A stretch of DNA of 48,187 nucleotides, from positions 1 to 48,187 of the forward strand of contig DDXW01000027.1 of NCBI GenBank assembly GCA_002347285.1, read 5' to 3'. Below the pieces are notes generated by a model that saw only the letters and a program-made list of their open reading frames with translations, ran no database searches and was not told where the DNA came from. The DNA comes from Rhodocyclaceae bacterium UBA2250. Its GTDB lineage: Bacteria > Pseudomonadota > Gammaproteobacteria > Burkholderiales > Rhodocyclaceae. Made by a program: the position numbers and the translations under genes. Positions 27,633 to 39,222 of the stretch are shown here, one piece after another; position 1 is the stretch's first letter, and each line of letters opens with the position of its first letter.

Positions 27633-28891
27633 GCCGAGCGTTCGAGCACGGCGGCGTAGAAGCCGTCGGTGCCGTGCAGGTGCGGCAGCAGGTGCAGGTC
27701 CTCGCCGGGCATCTCGATGCGGATGCCCTGCGCCGCGAGGATTTCCGCCGCCGGGCGGCGCGCGAACTGGGGGTACGCGGCGAGGAAGGCATCGACGATC
27801 CGCTCGTTCTCCTCGGGCAGCAGGCTGCAGGTGGCATACACCAGGCGGCCGCCGGGCTTCAGCAGCTTTGCCGCGGCGGCGAGGATGCTCGCCTGCTTTG
27901 CCGTCAGCTCGGCGACGCTCGCCGGCGTCTGCCGCCACTTCAGGTCGGGGTTGCGCCGCAGCGTGCCGAGTCCCGAGCACGGCGCATCGACCAGCACGCG
28001 GTCGCACTTGCCGGCCAGCCGTTTGACGTGCGCGTCGTTCTCGTGGGCGATGACGGCCGGATGGACGTTCGACAGGCCGGAGCGGGCGAGGCGCGGCTTC
28101 AGTTTCGCGAGTCGCTTGTCCGAGACGTCGAAGGCGTAGAGCCGGCCGGTCGAGCGCATCAGCGCGCCGAGCAGCAGCGTCTTGCCCCCGGCGCCGGCGC
28201 AGAAATCGACCACCATCTCGCCGCGCTTCGGCGCGAGCAGGTGGCCCAGGAGCTGGCTGCCTTCGTCCTGCACCTCGATGCTGCCGTCGAGGAACAGCGG
28301 GTGCTTGCTCAACGAGGGTTTGCCGGCCAGGCGGATGCCCTGCGGCGCATGGAGGCAGGCCTGAGCGGCGATGCCCTCCTGCGCGAAGCGCGCGAGCACC
28401 GTCGCGCGCTCGGCTTTCAGCGCATTCACGCGCAGGTCGAGCGGCGCCGGCTGGTTGAGCGCCCGCGCCAAGGCCAGCAACTCCTCCTGCGGCATCAGCG
28501 CGCCGAGCCGCTCGACCAGCCAGTCGGGCAGGTCGGTCTGCTCCGCCAGCGAAAGGGACGGCTCCGGCCGGGCCTTGAGGTCGGCCAGCCATTGCGCTTC
28601 GTGCTTCGCCACGGCCTTCTCGATCGTGCGCAGGCTCGTCCCGCCGTGGCGCACCAGCGCGGCGAGCACCAGCTGCCGCGCGTCCGGCGCGGCGCCGATC
28701 CAGGCCGCCAGCGAACGCTTGCGGCGCAGCACCGTGTAGGCAGTTTCGGCGATGAAGGCGCGCTCGCGCGGGCCGCTGCGCTGGGCGCGAAAGAAAGCGG
28801 ACAGCACGGCATCGGCTGGCTGGCGGAAGTGCAACAGCTCGATGGTGGCGGCGATGGCCTGGTCGAGCAGGCCGCGGGTCATGTGGGTCAT
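27629..28891 (-). CDS. rsmB: 16S rRNA (cytosine-C5) methyltransferase, RsmB/Fmu family
   Basis: A 420-residue RNA m5C methyltransferase. The N-terminal NusB-like RNA-binding domain (about 1-140) precedes a Rossmann methyltransferase with DFCAGAGGKTLLLGALM (SAM site), DAPCSGLGTLRRNPDLKW and YATCSLLPEEN, the last two holding the two catalytic cysteines. RsmB methylates C967 of 16S rRNA in E. coli. The ATG at 28891 overlaps the previous stop (ATGA); a second ATG three codons later is possible. In many proteobacteria rsmB sits with fmt; here purN and a DUF3108 gene occupy the neighbourhood. Confidence 0.94.
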   Translation of the reverse strand: MTHMTRGLLDQAIAATIELLHFRQPADAVLSAFFRAQRSGPRERAFIAETAYTVLRRKRSLAAWIGAAPDARQLVLAALVRHGGTSLRTIEKAVAKHEAQWLADLKARPEPSLSLAEQTDLPDWLVERLGALMPQEELLALARALNQPAPLDLRVNALKAERATVLARFAQEGIAAQACLHAPQGIRLAGKPSLSKHPLFLDGSIEVQDEGSQLLGHLLAPKRGEMVVDFCAGAGGKTLLLGALMRSTGRLYAFDVSDKRLAKLKPRLARSGLSNVHPAVIAHENDAHVKRLAGKCDRVLVDAPCSGLGTLRRNPDLKWRQTPASVAELTAKQASILAAAAKLLKPGGRLVYATCSLLPEENERIVDAFLAAYPQFARRPAAEILAAQGIRIEMPGEDLHLLPHLHGTDGFYAAVLERSA

Positions 28892-29874
28892 TCTGTTTGC
28901 TCGAGTTCGATGGTGGTGGCGATCTGGTCGAAGACCTCGCCCTTGCGGTCGCGATGGCGGATCTTCAGCGGCAGGCGCGTCTGCGCGTCGAGCCAGACCT
29001 CGGTGGCATCCTCGCGGACGACCCCGGCGACGCGCAGATGCCATGCCGTCCGCGTTCCGAGCGGCGTGTCGAGTTCCGTCGGCGCCTCGACCGTCACCGC
29101 GTAATGCGCGAGCTTGCGCCCCGTCGCGACCGGCACGATGAAGTTCGGCACGGCGAAATCGATCGCGCCGAGCTGATGGAACAGCGCGAGCAGGTCCTGC
29201 GTCCCGGCAACCAGGCTGTCGCTGCCGCCGTTGGCGTACTGGATGCGTCCCGCCTCGACGTCGAAGCGCACGCTTTCCTTGCGTTTGCCCTCGCGCTGTG
29301 TTTCGAACTCGAGCGGCCGCAGCCCCGAGGCATCGAAGGTGCCGCGGCTTTCCTGCACCACCCTGGCCGGCCGGAACAGGGCAGCCAATCCGGTGGTTTC
29401 GCTGACCGCCTGCAGCGTGTAGCGCTCGCCGTCGTGCGACCAGCGCTGCTCGCTCTGGCCGACGATGAAGCCGTCCTCGCCGCGGGTGACCTGGAAGACG
29501 ATGCGCCCGCGGCGCGGCCACCGGCCTGCAAAACTCGGCGCTGGCGGGGCGGCGACGGGCGGCGGTTCCGGCGCCGCGGCGGCGGTCGACGGCGCTGCTT
29601 CCGTCACGGCCGGCGTTTCTTCCGCCACGGTTGCGGCAGGCAATTCGGACACGGGTCTGGGGGCCGGCGGCTGCTTCGGACGCGGACGCCGGAGTGGAGC
29701 CGGTGCAGCCAGTACGGCCGGCGCGGCCTGCGCCGTTGTCGGCGGCGCCGCCAGCGTGGCATCGAGACGGGCGTGATCGGGCTCATCGTCGAGCGGCAGG
29801 CTCCAGCCAGGCGCCAGCAGCACGCCGATGTGCAGCGCCAGCGAGGCCGACATGGCCAGCCAGAGCGGCAGCAC
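28888..29874 (-). CDS. DUF3108 protein with proline/alanine-rich linker
   Basis: A 328-residue protein. A short N-terminal hydrophobic segment (about 1-25) anchors or exports it; residues about 30-115 are a Pro/Ala-rich linker like that of TonB; the rest is a DUF3108 domain (RGRIVFQVTRGEDGFIVGQS through LPLKIRHRDRKGEVFDQI), a beta-rich periplasmic or outer-membrane-facing fold of unknown function. The linker contains an in-frame copy of the dispersed repeat, translated as AAPPAPSF at its end. It starts with GTG three bases after the purN stop (an ATG seven codons later is possible) and its stop overlaps rsmB. Confidence 0.82.
   Translation of the reverse strand: MLPLWLAMSASLALHIGVLLAPGWSLPLDDEPDHARLDATLAAPPTTAQAAPAVLAAPAPLRRPRPKQPPAPRPVSELPAATVAEETPAVTEAAPSTAAAAPEPPPVAAPPAPSFAGRWPRRGRIVFQVTRGEDGFIVGQSEQRWSHDGERYTLQAVSETTGLAALFRPARVVQESRGTFDASGLRPLEFETQREGKRKESVRFDVEAGRIQYANGGSDSLVAGTQDLLALFHQLGAIDFAVPNFIVPVATGRKLAHYAVTVEAPTELDTPLGTRTAWHLRVAGVVREDATEVWLDAQTRLPLKIRHRDRKGEVFDQIATTIELEQTE
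29530..29554 (-). repeat. CCGAGTTT dispersed repeat inside the DUF3108 gene
   Basis: AAAACTCGGCGCTGGCGGGG followed by CGGCG on the plus strand. Read on the coding (minus) strand it is translated as AAPPAPSF, at the border of the Pro/Ala linker and the DUF3108 domain. Confidence 0.82.
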
Positions 29875-29877
29875 GCG

Positions 29878-30522
29878 CTACTCCGCCGGCACGCGCAGCG
29901 CGGCGGCGGCGGCGGTGGCGTCCCCGCTCCAGATCACGCGCCCGGCCTCCAGGCGGCAGCGTTCCTCGAGGATGCCGCGCGCCGCCTGCGGATAGGCGAT
30001 GTGCTCCTGCGCGAGAACGCGTGCCGCGAGGGCGGCGGTGCTGTCGCTGGCCAGCACGGGGACCGCCGCCTGAACAATGATGGGCCCGCAGTCGAGCGTC
30101 GGCGTGACGAAGTGCACCGTGCAGCCATGCACGCGCACGCCGGACGCAAGCGCCGCGTCGTGCGTGTGCAGGCCGGGGAAGGCCGGCAGCAGCGATGGAT
30201 GGATGTTCACCAGCCGCCCGGTGAAGCGCGCGACGAAGGCATCGGTCAGCACGCGCATGAAGCCGGCGAGCAGCACGAGGTCGGCGCGGCCGCCGGCGGC
30301 CCGCTCGATCTCCTCCGCCAGCGCCGCGTCGAAGGCCTCGCGCGAGGGGAACGCCTTGTGGTCGACGACGACGGTGGGCACGCCGCGCGCGGCGGCCCAG
30401 GCGAGGCCGGCGGCGTCGGGGCGGTTGCTGATCACGGCGGCGCAGCGGCCCGGCAGCCGCGCGTCGATGAGCGCCTGCATGTTGCTGCCGCGCCCGGAGA
30501 TGAGGATGACGTAGTTCTTCAT
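29878..30522 (-). CDS. purN: Phosphoribosylglycinamide formyltransferase
   Basis: A 214-residue GAR transformylase, which uses 10-formyltetrahydrofolate in the third step of purine synthesis. VILISGRGSNMQALIDA is the phosphate-binding N-terminus; NIHPSLLPAFPGLHTHDAAL carries the catalytic Asn-His; HGCTVHFVTPTLDCGPII includes the catalytic Asp. A frame running upstream belongs to the lipoprotein gene's shadow; the ATG at 30522 overlaps the upstream stop (ATGA). purM, which acts two steps later, lies at 35-36 kb rather than beside it as in E. coli. Confidence 0.96.
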   Translation of the reverse strand: MKNYVILISGRGSNMQALIDARLPGRCAAVISNRPDAAGLAWAAARGVPTVVVDHKAFPSREAFDAALAEEIERAAGGRADLVLLAGFMRVLTDAFVARFTGRLVNIHPSLLPAFPGLHTHDAALASGVRVHGCTVHFVTPTLDCGPIIVQAAVPVLASDSTAALAARVLAQEHIAYPQAARGILEERCRLEAGRVIWSGDATAAAAALRVPAE

Positions 30523-31196
30523 TTGATCGGAAGGAAGACGGCGGTGGCGAGGTTCTGCACGACCTTGACGATGGTGCGGTTGGTGTTGTCGGCGACGATC
30601 TGCGCCAGGGCGTCGAGACTGCCGATCAGACGGCCGAACTCGCGCTCGAAGCTGAGGTTCTGGATCGGCCCCATCGCGTTGGACAGCAGCAGCGGCGTGC
30701 CGGCCGGCAGCTCGCCTTCGGGCCGGCCGCGCGGCGTGTTGGCGAGCTTCCAGGCGGCGATCTCGACGTTGCGCGCGGCGTTGTAGAGCTTCTGCGCGTC
30801 GAGGTCGTCGAGCACGAAGAACTCCGTCTTGCCGTCGAAGGCGTCGTCGATCATCTGCATCAGGCCGCCGACGAAGGCGGCGACGCGATCCTGCGCGTAA
30901 TCCTCGCGCAGGCCGGCGAGGATCAGCGCCGTGCCGCGCGGCGCCGCGGTGCCCGGGGCCGGCATTGTGCCGAGCTGGGCGAGCGCCGCCTCGATGCTCG
31001 CATGGCTCCCCTTCTTCCATTCGCGCGGATTGCGGCGGTAGAGCTTCTCGGCGAGGCGCCGCAGGCTGGCGGCCGTTTCGCGGCGATGCAGGTCGGCGAT
31101 GCGGTCGATGTCGGTCTTGGCGAACTGCCCCGGCCCCGTCACGCAGCCGGCGAGCAGCAGCGCCGGCAATGCGGCGAGGCAGGCGCGGCGCTTCAT
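30519..31196 (-). CDS. Putative lipoprotein of unknown function
   Basis: A 225-residue protein with a lipoprotein signal peptide (LPALLLAGCV, lipid-modified Cys at about 18). The mature part is mostly helical, with LADLHRRETAASLRRLAEKL-like character (RIADLHRRETAASLRRLAEK) and a conserved-looking WKKGSHASIEAALAQLG. I do not recognise a named family with certainty; similar small lipoproteins occur beside purN in related bacteria as far as I recall. Both ends overlap neighbours by four bases (dedA and purN), so it belongs to the operon. Confidence 0.78.
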   Translation of the reverse strand: MKRRACLAALPALLLAGCVTGPGQFAKTDIDRIADLHRRETAASLRRLAEKLYRRNPREWKKGSHASIEAALAQLGTMPAPGTAAPRGTALILAGLREDYAQDRVAAFVGGLMQMIDDAFDGKTEFFVLDDLDAQKLYNAARNVEIAAWKLANTPRGRPEGELPAGTPLLLSNAMGPIQNLSFEREFGRLIGSLDALAQIVADNTNRTIVKVVQNLATAVFLPIK

Positions 31197-31867
31197 GGGC
31201 GCGCACCGGCGAAACGCTGGCGCAGCCAGCCGACCGCCATCGGCAGCACCGAGACGGCGACGATCGCGCCGATCACCAGCGAGAGGTTGTTCTTGACGGC
31301 CGGCAGGTTGCCGAACCAGTAGCCGGCCAGCGTCAGCGAGAACACCCAGAGCACGGCACCGAGCAGGTCGAAGACGAAGTAGCGCGCATAGGTCATGCGC
31401 GCCACGCCGGCGACGAAAGGCGCGAAAGTGCGCACGAGGGGAACGAAGCGCGCCATCATCATCGTCAGCGGACCGTAGCGCTCGTAGAAGGCGTGCGCCT
31501 TGTCGTAGGCGGCACGGTTGAACAGGCGCGAATCGTTGCCCCAGTGCAGGATGTGGCGGCCGACCCAGCGGCCGATCCAGTAGTTGACGTTGTCGCCCAG
31601 CACCGCCGCCGTCAGCAGCACCGCGATCAGCGCCTGGATGTCCATGCCGCCCGCATCTGTTCCCACGGCCGCGAGGGCACCGGCGACGAACAGCAGCGAG
31701 TCGCCCGGCAGGAAGGGCGTGACGACCAGGCCCGTCTCGCAGAAGATGATCGCGAACAGGATCGCGTAGATCCAGGCACCGTAGTCCTGCACCAGCATGG
31801 CCAGATACCTGTCCAGGTGCAGGACGATGTCGACGAATTGCGCGAGAAACTGGGAAAGGAGGTCCAT
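31193..31867 (-). CDS. DedA/SNARE-associated family membrane protein
   Basis: A 224-residue inner-membrane protein of the DedA family, recently tied to recycling of undecaprenyl phosphate or phospholipid flipping. Features: ETGLVVTPFLPGDSLLFVAG in the first re-entrant loop, GDNVNYWIGRWVGR, and the signature ARFVPLVRTFAPFVAGVARM with essential arginines. It is the first gene of the minus-strand operon and divergent from mutL; the ATG at 31867 leaves only 39 bases between them. Longer open frames upstream are shadows of mutL. Confidence 0.92.
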   Translation of the reverse strand: MDLLSQFLAQFVDIVLHLDRYLAMLVQDYGAWIYAILFAIIFCETGLVVTPFLPGDSLLFVAGALAAVGTDAGGMDIQALIAVLLTAAVLGDNVNYWIGRWVGRHILHWGNDSRLFNRAAYDKAHAFYERYGPLTMMMARFVPLVRTFAPFVAGVARMTYARYFVFDLLGAVLWVFSLTLAGYWFGNLPAVKNNLSLVIGAIVAVSVLPMAVGWLRQRFAGARP

Positions 31868-31906
31868 GGCGGCGCAGTTTACCCCACCGCCTATAATCCC
31901 CAGTCC

Positions 31907-33624
<1,718 letters not shown>

Positions 33625-33628
<4 letters not shown>

Positions 33629-34578
33629 GCCAGCTGCCGCCCGCCATCGCCCTGATCGGCCCGACCGCCAGCGGCAAGACCGACCTGGCGCTGGAGATCG
33701 CCGCGCGCTTTCCGGTCGAGATCGTCAGCCTCGACTCGGCGCAGGTATTCATCGACATGGATATCGGCACCGCCAAGCCCGACCGGGAAACGCTGGCGCG
33801 CTGCCCCCACCACCTGATCGACCTGATCACGCCGGAGGAGCGCTACTCGGCCGCGCAGTTCCGCGCCGACGCGCTGCGCGTCATGGCCGAGATCGCGGCG
33901 CGCGGCCGCATCCCGCTGCTGACGGGCGGGACGATGCTCTACTTCAAGGCACTGACGCAGGGACTGGCCGAGCTGCCGGCGGCCGATCCGGCGCTGCGCG
34001 CGGCGATCGACGCCGCAGCGGCGTCACGCGGCTGGCCGGCGCTGCATGCCGAACTCGCGCGCGGCGACCCCGCGACCGCGGCGCGGCTCGCGCCGACCGA
34101 CAGCCAGCGCATCCAGCGCGCCCTCGAGGTGCTGCGGCTCACCGGCAAGCCGCTCGGCGACTTCTGGCAGGAGCAGGAAGCACAGGCCCTGCCTTACCGC
34201 CTGCTCGCCATCGCCCTCGTCGCGCCGGACCGCAAGCGGCTGCACGAGCGCATCGCGCGGCGCTTCCGCGCCATGCTGGCCGCCGGCCTGGTCGAAGAGG
34301 TCGAGTGCCTGCGCAGCAAATACCGGCTCTGTGCCGAACTGCCGTCGATGCGCTGCGTCGGCTACCGCCAGGTGTGGGAGATGCTCGAAGGCCGCCTGCC
34401 GGCCGCCGAGCTGGCCGACCGCGGCATCTTCGCCACGCGCCAGCTCGCCAAGCGGCAGCTGACCTGGCTGCGGGCCCTGAGAGAAGCGGGGGCAATCGGC
34501 CTCGAATTCGACTTGGCGGCTGCAGCCACTGCTGCGAAAATGCTGAACAGCATTGCCGCCCATTGCCGCCGCCCATAG
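33625..34578 (+). CDS. miaA: tRNA dimethylallyltransferase
   Basis: A 317-residue enzyme that adds a dimethylallyl group to A37 of tRNAs reading UNN codons. GPTASGKTDLALEIAARFP is the P-loop; SLDSAQVFIDMDIGTAKPD and SAAQFRADALRVM follow, then the tRNA-binding PSMRCVGYRQVWEMLEG. It starts with GTG at 33625 overlapping the mutL stop (GTGA), with AGAGG upstream; mutL-miaA is a conserved proteobacterial pair. Downstream, hfq is not present, in contrast to E. coli; ycgR follows instead. Confidence 0.95.
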
Positions 34579-34604
34579 TCAGCCAGATAACCCGCCAGCG
34601 CCGC

Positions 34605-35345
34605 ATGACCGCCCAGACCGTCAATGTCGATGAACTCGAGAAGTTCTCCACGAACAACCGGCGCGAGATCCTGTTCTACCTGCACCAACTGATCAACGAT
34701 GGGGAGCGCATCAGCGTCGTTTTCGAGGGCGGCAGGGAAACGCTGCTGACGCTGCTGCTCGACATCGACGAGGCGCGCAACGAGCTGATCTTCGACTGGG
34801 GTGGCAGCGAGGAATCCAACCAGCGCCTGCTGCGCAGCGACCGCAACCTATTCGTCTGCGCGCCGCATGGCGTCAGGAACCAGTTCCTCGCCGGCGCGGT
34901 GCGCGCAACCACCCACAAGCAGCAGCGCGCTTTCGTCACGCAGCTGCCGGCCAGTTACACCCGTCTGCAGCGACGCGAGTTCTTCCGGCTGCTGCTGCCG
35001 CTCACCCGCCGTCCGCTGTGCACCCTGATGCTGCCGTCCGGCCGGCCGCTGCAGGTGCCGGTCGTCGATCTCAGCATCGGCGGCGTCGCGCTGGAGTTGC
35101 AGGCATCCTCCCTGCCCGCGTTCGAGATCGGCCGGCAGTTGCGGGCGCGCATCGAGCTGAAGAAGGGGGGAACGCTCCTCGATGTCGATCTGGAGGTCCG
35201 CAATACCGGCATCGTCGAACGCGGCGAAAAGACCTACCGCCGCCTCGGCTGCCGCTTCGTCGATCTGCCGCACGGCGCCGAACATCAGCTGCAGCGCTTC
35301 ATTACCGACATCCAGCGCGAAGAACGCGCGCGGCTCGGTCTCTGA
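34605..35345 (+). CDS. YcgR-like flagellar brake protein with PilZ domain
   Basis: A 246-residue protein with an N-terminal YcgR (PilZN) domain (about 1-115) and a C-terminal PilZ domain. The c-di-GMP-binding residues are present: RREFFR near 123 and DLSIGGVAL, matching RxxxR and DxSxxG. Bound c-di-GMP lets YcgR slow the flagellar motor. It begins 26 bases after miaA and converges on purM. No flagellar genes lie in the window. A shortened repeat-like stretch (CCGCCAGCGCCG) directly precedes its ATG. Confidence 0.92.
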   Translation: MTAQTVNVDELEKFSTNNRREILFYLHQLINDGERISVVFEGGRETLLTLLLDIDEARNELIFDWGGSEESNQRLLRSDRNLFVCAPHGVRNQFLAGAVRATTHKQQRAFVTQLPASYTRLQRREFFRLLLPLTRRPLCTLMLPSGRPLQVPVVDLSIGGVALELQASSLPAFEIGRQLRARIELKKGGTLLDVDLEVRNTGIVERGEKTYRRLGCRFVDLPHGAEHQLQRFITDIQREERARLGL

Positions 35346-36383
<1,038 letters not shown>

Positions 36384-36481
36384 GGTCGCACTGGCTGGTT
36401 GGCTGGTTTGCGGCGATAATTCGCACATCGCCCCATTGATCAAGAGGGCGGATTCTAGCGAAATTACCAGACGGCTTCGAC

Positions 36482-37180
36482 TTGACTCAACTGCTGCTTG
36501 ACCTCCTGCCGACGCAGGCGCCCAGCTTCGAGAACTTCATCGCCGGCGCGAACGACGAACTGCTGACGCGGCTGCGCCTGCTGGCGCAGCCGGGCTGCTT
36601 CGATGCCGTCTACCTGTGGGGGCCGCCCGGCAGCGGCAAGAGCCACCTGCTCGCCGCCACCGCCGCGCTGGCGCTGCGCAAGCGTCCGGCGCTGCTGCTC
36701 GCCGACCGGCCGGCCGCCAGCGCCTTCGCGGCGCCCACCGGCGGACTGCTGATCGTGGACGACGTGGATATGCTCGACGCGGATGCCCAGATCGCCTTGT
36801 TCCGCACCTTCAACGCGGCGCGCATCGTCGGCCTCGGCCTGCTGCTCGCCGGCCAGCAGGCGCCGGCCAAGCTCGAGCTGCGCGAGGATCTGCGCACCCG
36901 CATCGGCCAGACGCTGATCTACGAGGTCCGGACGCTCAACGACGAGCAGAAGGCCGACGCGCTGCGCCGGCACGCCCTGGAGCGCGGCCTGCGCGTCGAC
37001 GAAGGACTGGTGCGTTACCTGCTTTCCCATGGCCGGCGCGACCTGCCCTCGCTGATGGCCGTGCTCGACCACCTCGACCGCGCCACGCTCGAACGCCAAC
37101 GGCCGGCCACCCTGCCGCTGCTCAAGGAAGCCCTGCAACTCCAGCTCGTTCCCGCACACGATGAACCTGACACTCTTTGA
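36482..37180 (+). CDS. hda: DnaA-related regulatory inactivator Hda
   Basis: A 232-residue DnaA-like AAA+ protein without the DNA-binding domain. With the sliding clamp it stimulates ATP hydrolysis by DnaA after initiation. The N-terminal QLLLDLL is a clamp-binding motif; LWGPPGSGKSHLLAATAALA is Walker A; LLIVDDVDML is Walker B. No ATG lies upstream in frame, and the start is a TTG at 36482; the E. coli gene also uses a rare non-ATG start, which keeps Hda levels low. It overlaps the HAD gene by 20 bases and leads the operon through panD. Confidence 0.93.
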   Translation: MTQLLLDLLPTQAPSFENFIAGANDELLTRLRLLAQPGCFDAVYLWGPPGSGKSHLLAATAALALRKRPALLLADRPAASAFAAPTGGLLIVDDVDMLDADAQIALFRTFNAARIVGLGLLLAGQQAPAKLELREDLRTRIGQTLIYEVRTLNDEQKADALRRHALERGLRVDEGLVRYLLSHGRRDLPSLMAVLDHLDRATLERQRPATLPLLKEALQLQLVPAHDEPDTL

Positions 37181-37823
37181 TCTCGACAACACCCTGCTCT
37201 CCGGCGATTCGGACTTCGAGTGGGCGCAGTTCCTCATCTCGAAGGGCGTGCTCGACCGCGAGGTCCATCAGGCGCAGAACCAGGCCTTCTACGACGACTA
37301 CAAGGCCGGCACGCTCGACATCCACGCCTTCCTCAAGTTCCAGCTCGCCCCGCTCGCGCGCCATGAGCGCGCCGAGCTCGATGCCTGGCATCGCGAGTTC
37401 ATGGCGACGCGCATCCTGCCGCTGATCGACGCGCCGGCACGCCGCCTGGTGCAGCAGCATCTCGATGCCGGCGACCTGTGCGCCATGGTGACCGCCACCA
37501 ACAGCTTCGTCACCGGGCCGATCTGCCGCGAGTTCGGCATCCCCCATCTGGTCGCGACGGTGCCGGCGCACGACAACGGCCGCTTCACCGGCGCGCCGCG
37601 CGGCCGGCCGGCCTTCCGCGAGGGCAAGATCGCGCGCGTCGATGCCTGGCTCGAAGAGCTCGGCCTGTGGTGGGGCGCATTCGGCCGCACCACCTTCTAC
37701 AGCGATTCGCTCAACGACCTGCCGCTGCTCGCCCGGGTCAGCCACCCCGTCGCCGTCGATCCCGACGACACCCTGCGCGCCCACGCGGGACGGCACGGCT
37801 GGCCGGTCATGAGCCTCAGATGA
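37161..37823 (+). CDS. HAD-superfamily IB hydrolase (SerB/CicA-like)
   Basis: A 220-residue haloacid-dehalogenase-type phosphatase. Motif I is FDLDNTLLSGDSD (nucleophile Asp7), motif II VTATNSF, motif III includes the Lys of REGK, and motif IV is YSDSLNDLPLL. Members of HAD-IB with this layout include histidinol-phosphatase-like and CicA-type proteins; the substrate is unknown. Its start lies inside the end of hda, so translation is coupled. The hda-HAD-pcnB order is a common betaproteobacterial arrangement. Confidence 0.92.
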   Translation: MNLTLFDLDNTLLSGDSDFEWAQFLISKGVLDREVHQAQNQAFYDDYKAGTLDIHAFLKFQLAPLARHERAELDAWHREFMATRILPLIDAPARRLVQQHLDAGDLCAMVTATNSFVTGPICREFGIPHLVATVPAHDNGRFTGAPRGRPAFREGKIARVDAWLEELGLWWGAFGRTTFYSDSLNDLPLLARVSHPVAVDPDDTLRAHAGRHGWPVMSLR

Positions 37824-37857
37824 CGTATGATGCCCACCCCGCCAGACAGATAAGCCC

Positions 37858-39222
37858 ATGATCCGCAAGCTCCTGCGCCGCGTCTTCAAGCGCGGCGAGC
37901 CCTCCCCCCATCCGGTCGAAGCCATCGAGGCGGGCCGGCACGGCATCCGCCCGGAGCAGGTTTCGCCCGGCGCGCGCCGCACCTGTGCCGCGCTGCAGGA
38001 GGCCGGCCACCAGGCTTACGTCGTGGGCGGCGCGGTGCGCGACCTGATCGCCGGCATCGCGCCCAAGGACTACGACGTCGCCACCGATGCCACGCCCGAC
38101 CAGGTGCGCGCGCTGTTCCGCCGCTCGCGCATCATCGGCCGGCGCTTCCAGATCGTGCATGTGATGCACGGCGCCGAGACGATCGAAGTGTCGACCTTCC
38201 GCGCCGCCCACGACGCCGACACCCTCAAGGACGAGCACGGCCGCGTGCTGCGCGACAACGTCTGGGGCACGATGGAGGAGGACGCGGCGCGGCGCGACTT
38301 CACCATCAACGCGCTCTACTACGACCCGACCAGCGGCCGGGTGTTCGACTATCACCACGGCGTGCGCGACCTGCAGCGCAAAACCCTGCGCATGATCGGC
38401 GATCCAAGATCCCGGTATCGGGAAGACCCGGTGCGCATGCTGCGCGCCGTGCGCCTGTCCGCCAAGCTCGACCTGCGCCTCGACCCGCAGGTGCAGGCGC
38501 CGATCCGCGAGATGGCCGAGCTGATCGAGAACGTGCCGGCCGCCCGGCTGTTCGACGAGATGCTCAAGCTGCTGTTCTCCGGCCATGCCGTCGAGTGCCT
38601 CAAGCGGCTGCGCGCCGACGGTCTGCACCACGGCCTGCTGCCGCTGCTCGACGTCATCCTCGAGCAGCCGCTCGGCGAGAAGTTCGTCATGCTCGCGCTC
38701 GCCGACACCGACCGGCGCGTCCGCGAGGGCAGGCGCACCTCGCCGGGCTTCCTGTTCGCCACCCTGCTCTGGCACGAGGTGCTGGCCAACTGGGAGACGC
38801 GCAAGAAGAACGGCGAACTGCCGGTGCCGGCGCTGCACGCCGCCATGGACGAGGTGCTCGACGTGCAGGGCGAGAAGCTCGCCATCACGCGCCGCATCGC
38901 CGGCGACATCAAGGACATCTGGCTGCTGCAGCCACGCTTCGAAAAGCGCGGCGGCCGCGCGCCCTTCCGCCTGATCGAACAGGAACGCTTCCGCGCCGCC
39001 TGGGACTTCCTGCGCCTGCGGGCCGAAAGCGGCGAGGCGCCGCAGGAGCTGGCCGACTGGTGGGCCGCCTTCGAACAGGCCGGCAACGCCGAGCGGGAAG
39101 CCATGCTCAAGCCGGACACCGGTCCGAAGAAGCGGCGCCGCCGGCGCAGCAATGCGAAGAAAACCGGTGTAGGGGATTCAACCGACGCCGCCTCGCCAGC
39201 ACCGAGTTCCGAAGCCGAATGA
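37858..39222 (+). CDS. pcnB: Poly(A) polymerase I
   Basis: A 454-residue poly(A) polymerase of the class I nucleotidyltransferase fold, which adds A tails that speed RNA decay. AYVVGGAVRDLIAGIAPKDY, then DVATDATPDQVRALF carries the catalytic aspartates; RRSRIIGRRFQIVHV and EEDAARRDFTINALYYDP follow. The arginine-rich start (MIRKLLRRVFKRGE) and a basic tail (KKRRRRRSNAKK) are usual for PcnB and separate it from CCA-adding enzymes. The very C-terminus (DAASPAPSSEAE) is encoded by a repeat copy. Its stop overlaps the folK start (ATGA). Confidence 0.95.
   Translation: MIRKLLRRVFKRGEPSPHPVEAIEAGRHGIRPEQVSPGARRTCAALQEAGHQAYVVGGAVRDLIAGIAPKDYDVATDATPDQVRALFRRSRIIGRRFQIVHVMHGAETIEVSTFRAAHDADTLKDEHGRVLRDNVWGTMEEDAARRDFTINALYYDPTSGRVFDYHHGVRDLQRKTLRMIGDPRSRYREDPVRMLRAVRLSAKLDLRLDPQVQAPIREMAELIENVPAARLFDEMLKLLFSGHAVECLKRLRADGLHHGLLPLLDVILEQPLGEKFVMLALADTDRRVREGRRTSPGFLFATLLWHEVLANWETRKKNGELPVPALHAAMDEVLDVQGEKLAITRRIAGDIKDIWLLQPRFEKRGGRAPFRLIEQERFRAAWDFLRLRAESGEAPQELADWWAAFEQAGNAEREAMLKPDTGPKKRRRRRSNAKKTGVGDSTDAASPAPSSEAE
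39187..39208 (+). repeat. CCGAGTTT dispersed repeat at the end of pcnB
   Basis: GCCGCCTCGCCAGCACCGAG followed by TT, translated in frame as AASPAPS at the C-terminus of PcnB. One base differs in the core, and the third T is C. Confidence 0.7.

Noticed and set aside
27633..28592. Long frame upstream of the PLD-like gene
   Set aside because: It is an out-of-frame reading of rsmB; the PLD-like protein has its own signal peptide starting at 27632.
30965..31906. Upstream extension of the mutL frame by 314 codons
   Set aside because: It overlaps the lipoprotein and dedA genes on the other strand and is low-complexity; the MutL family start is at 31907.
34591..34602. CCGCCAGCGCCG before ycgR as a repeat copy
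   Set aside because: Only 12 bases of the core match and the AGTTT end is absent; this could be chance.
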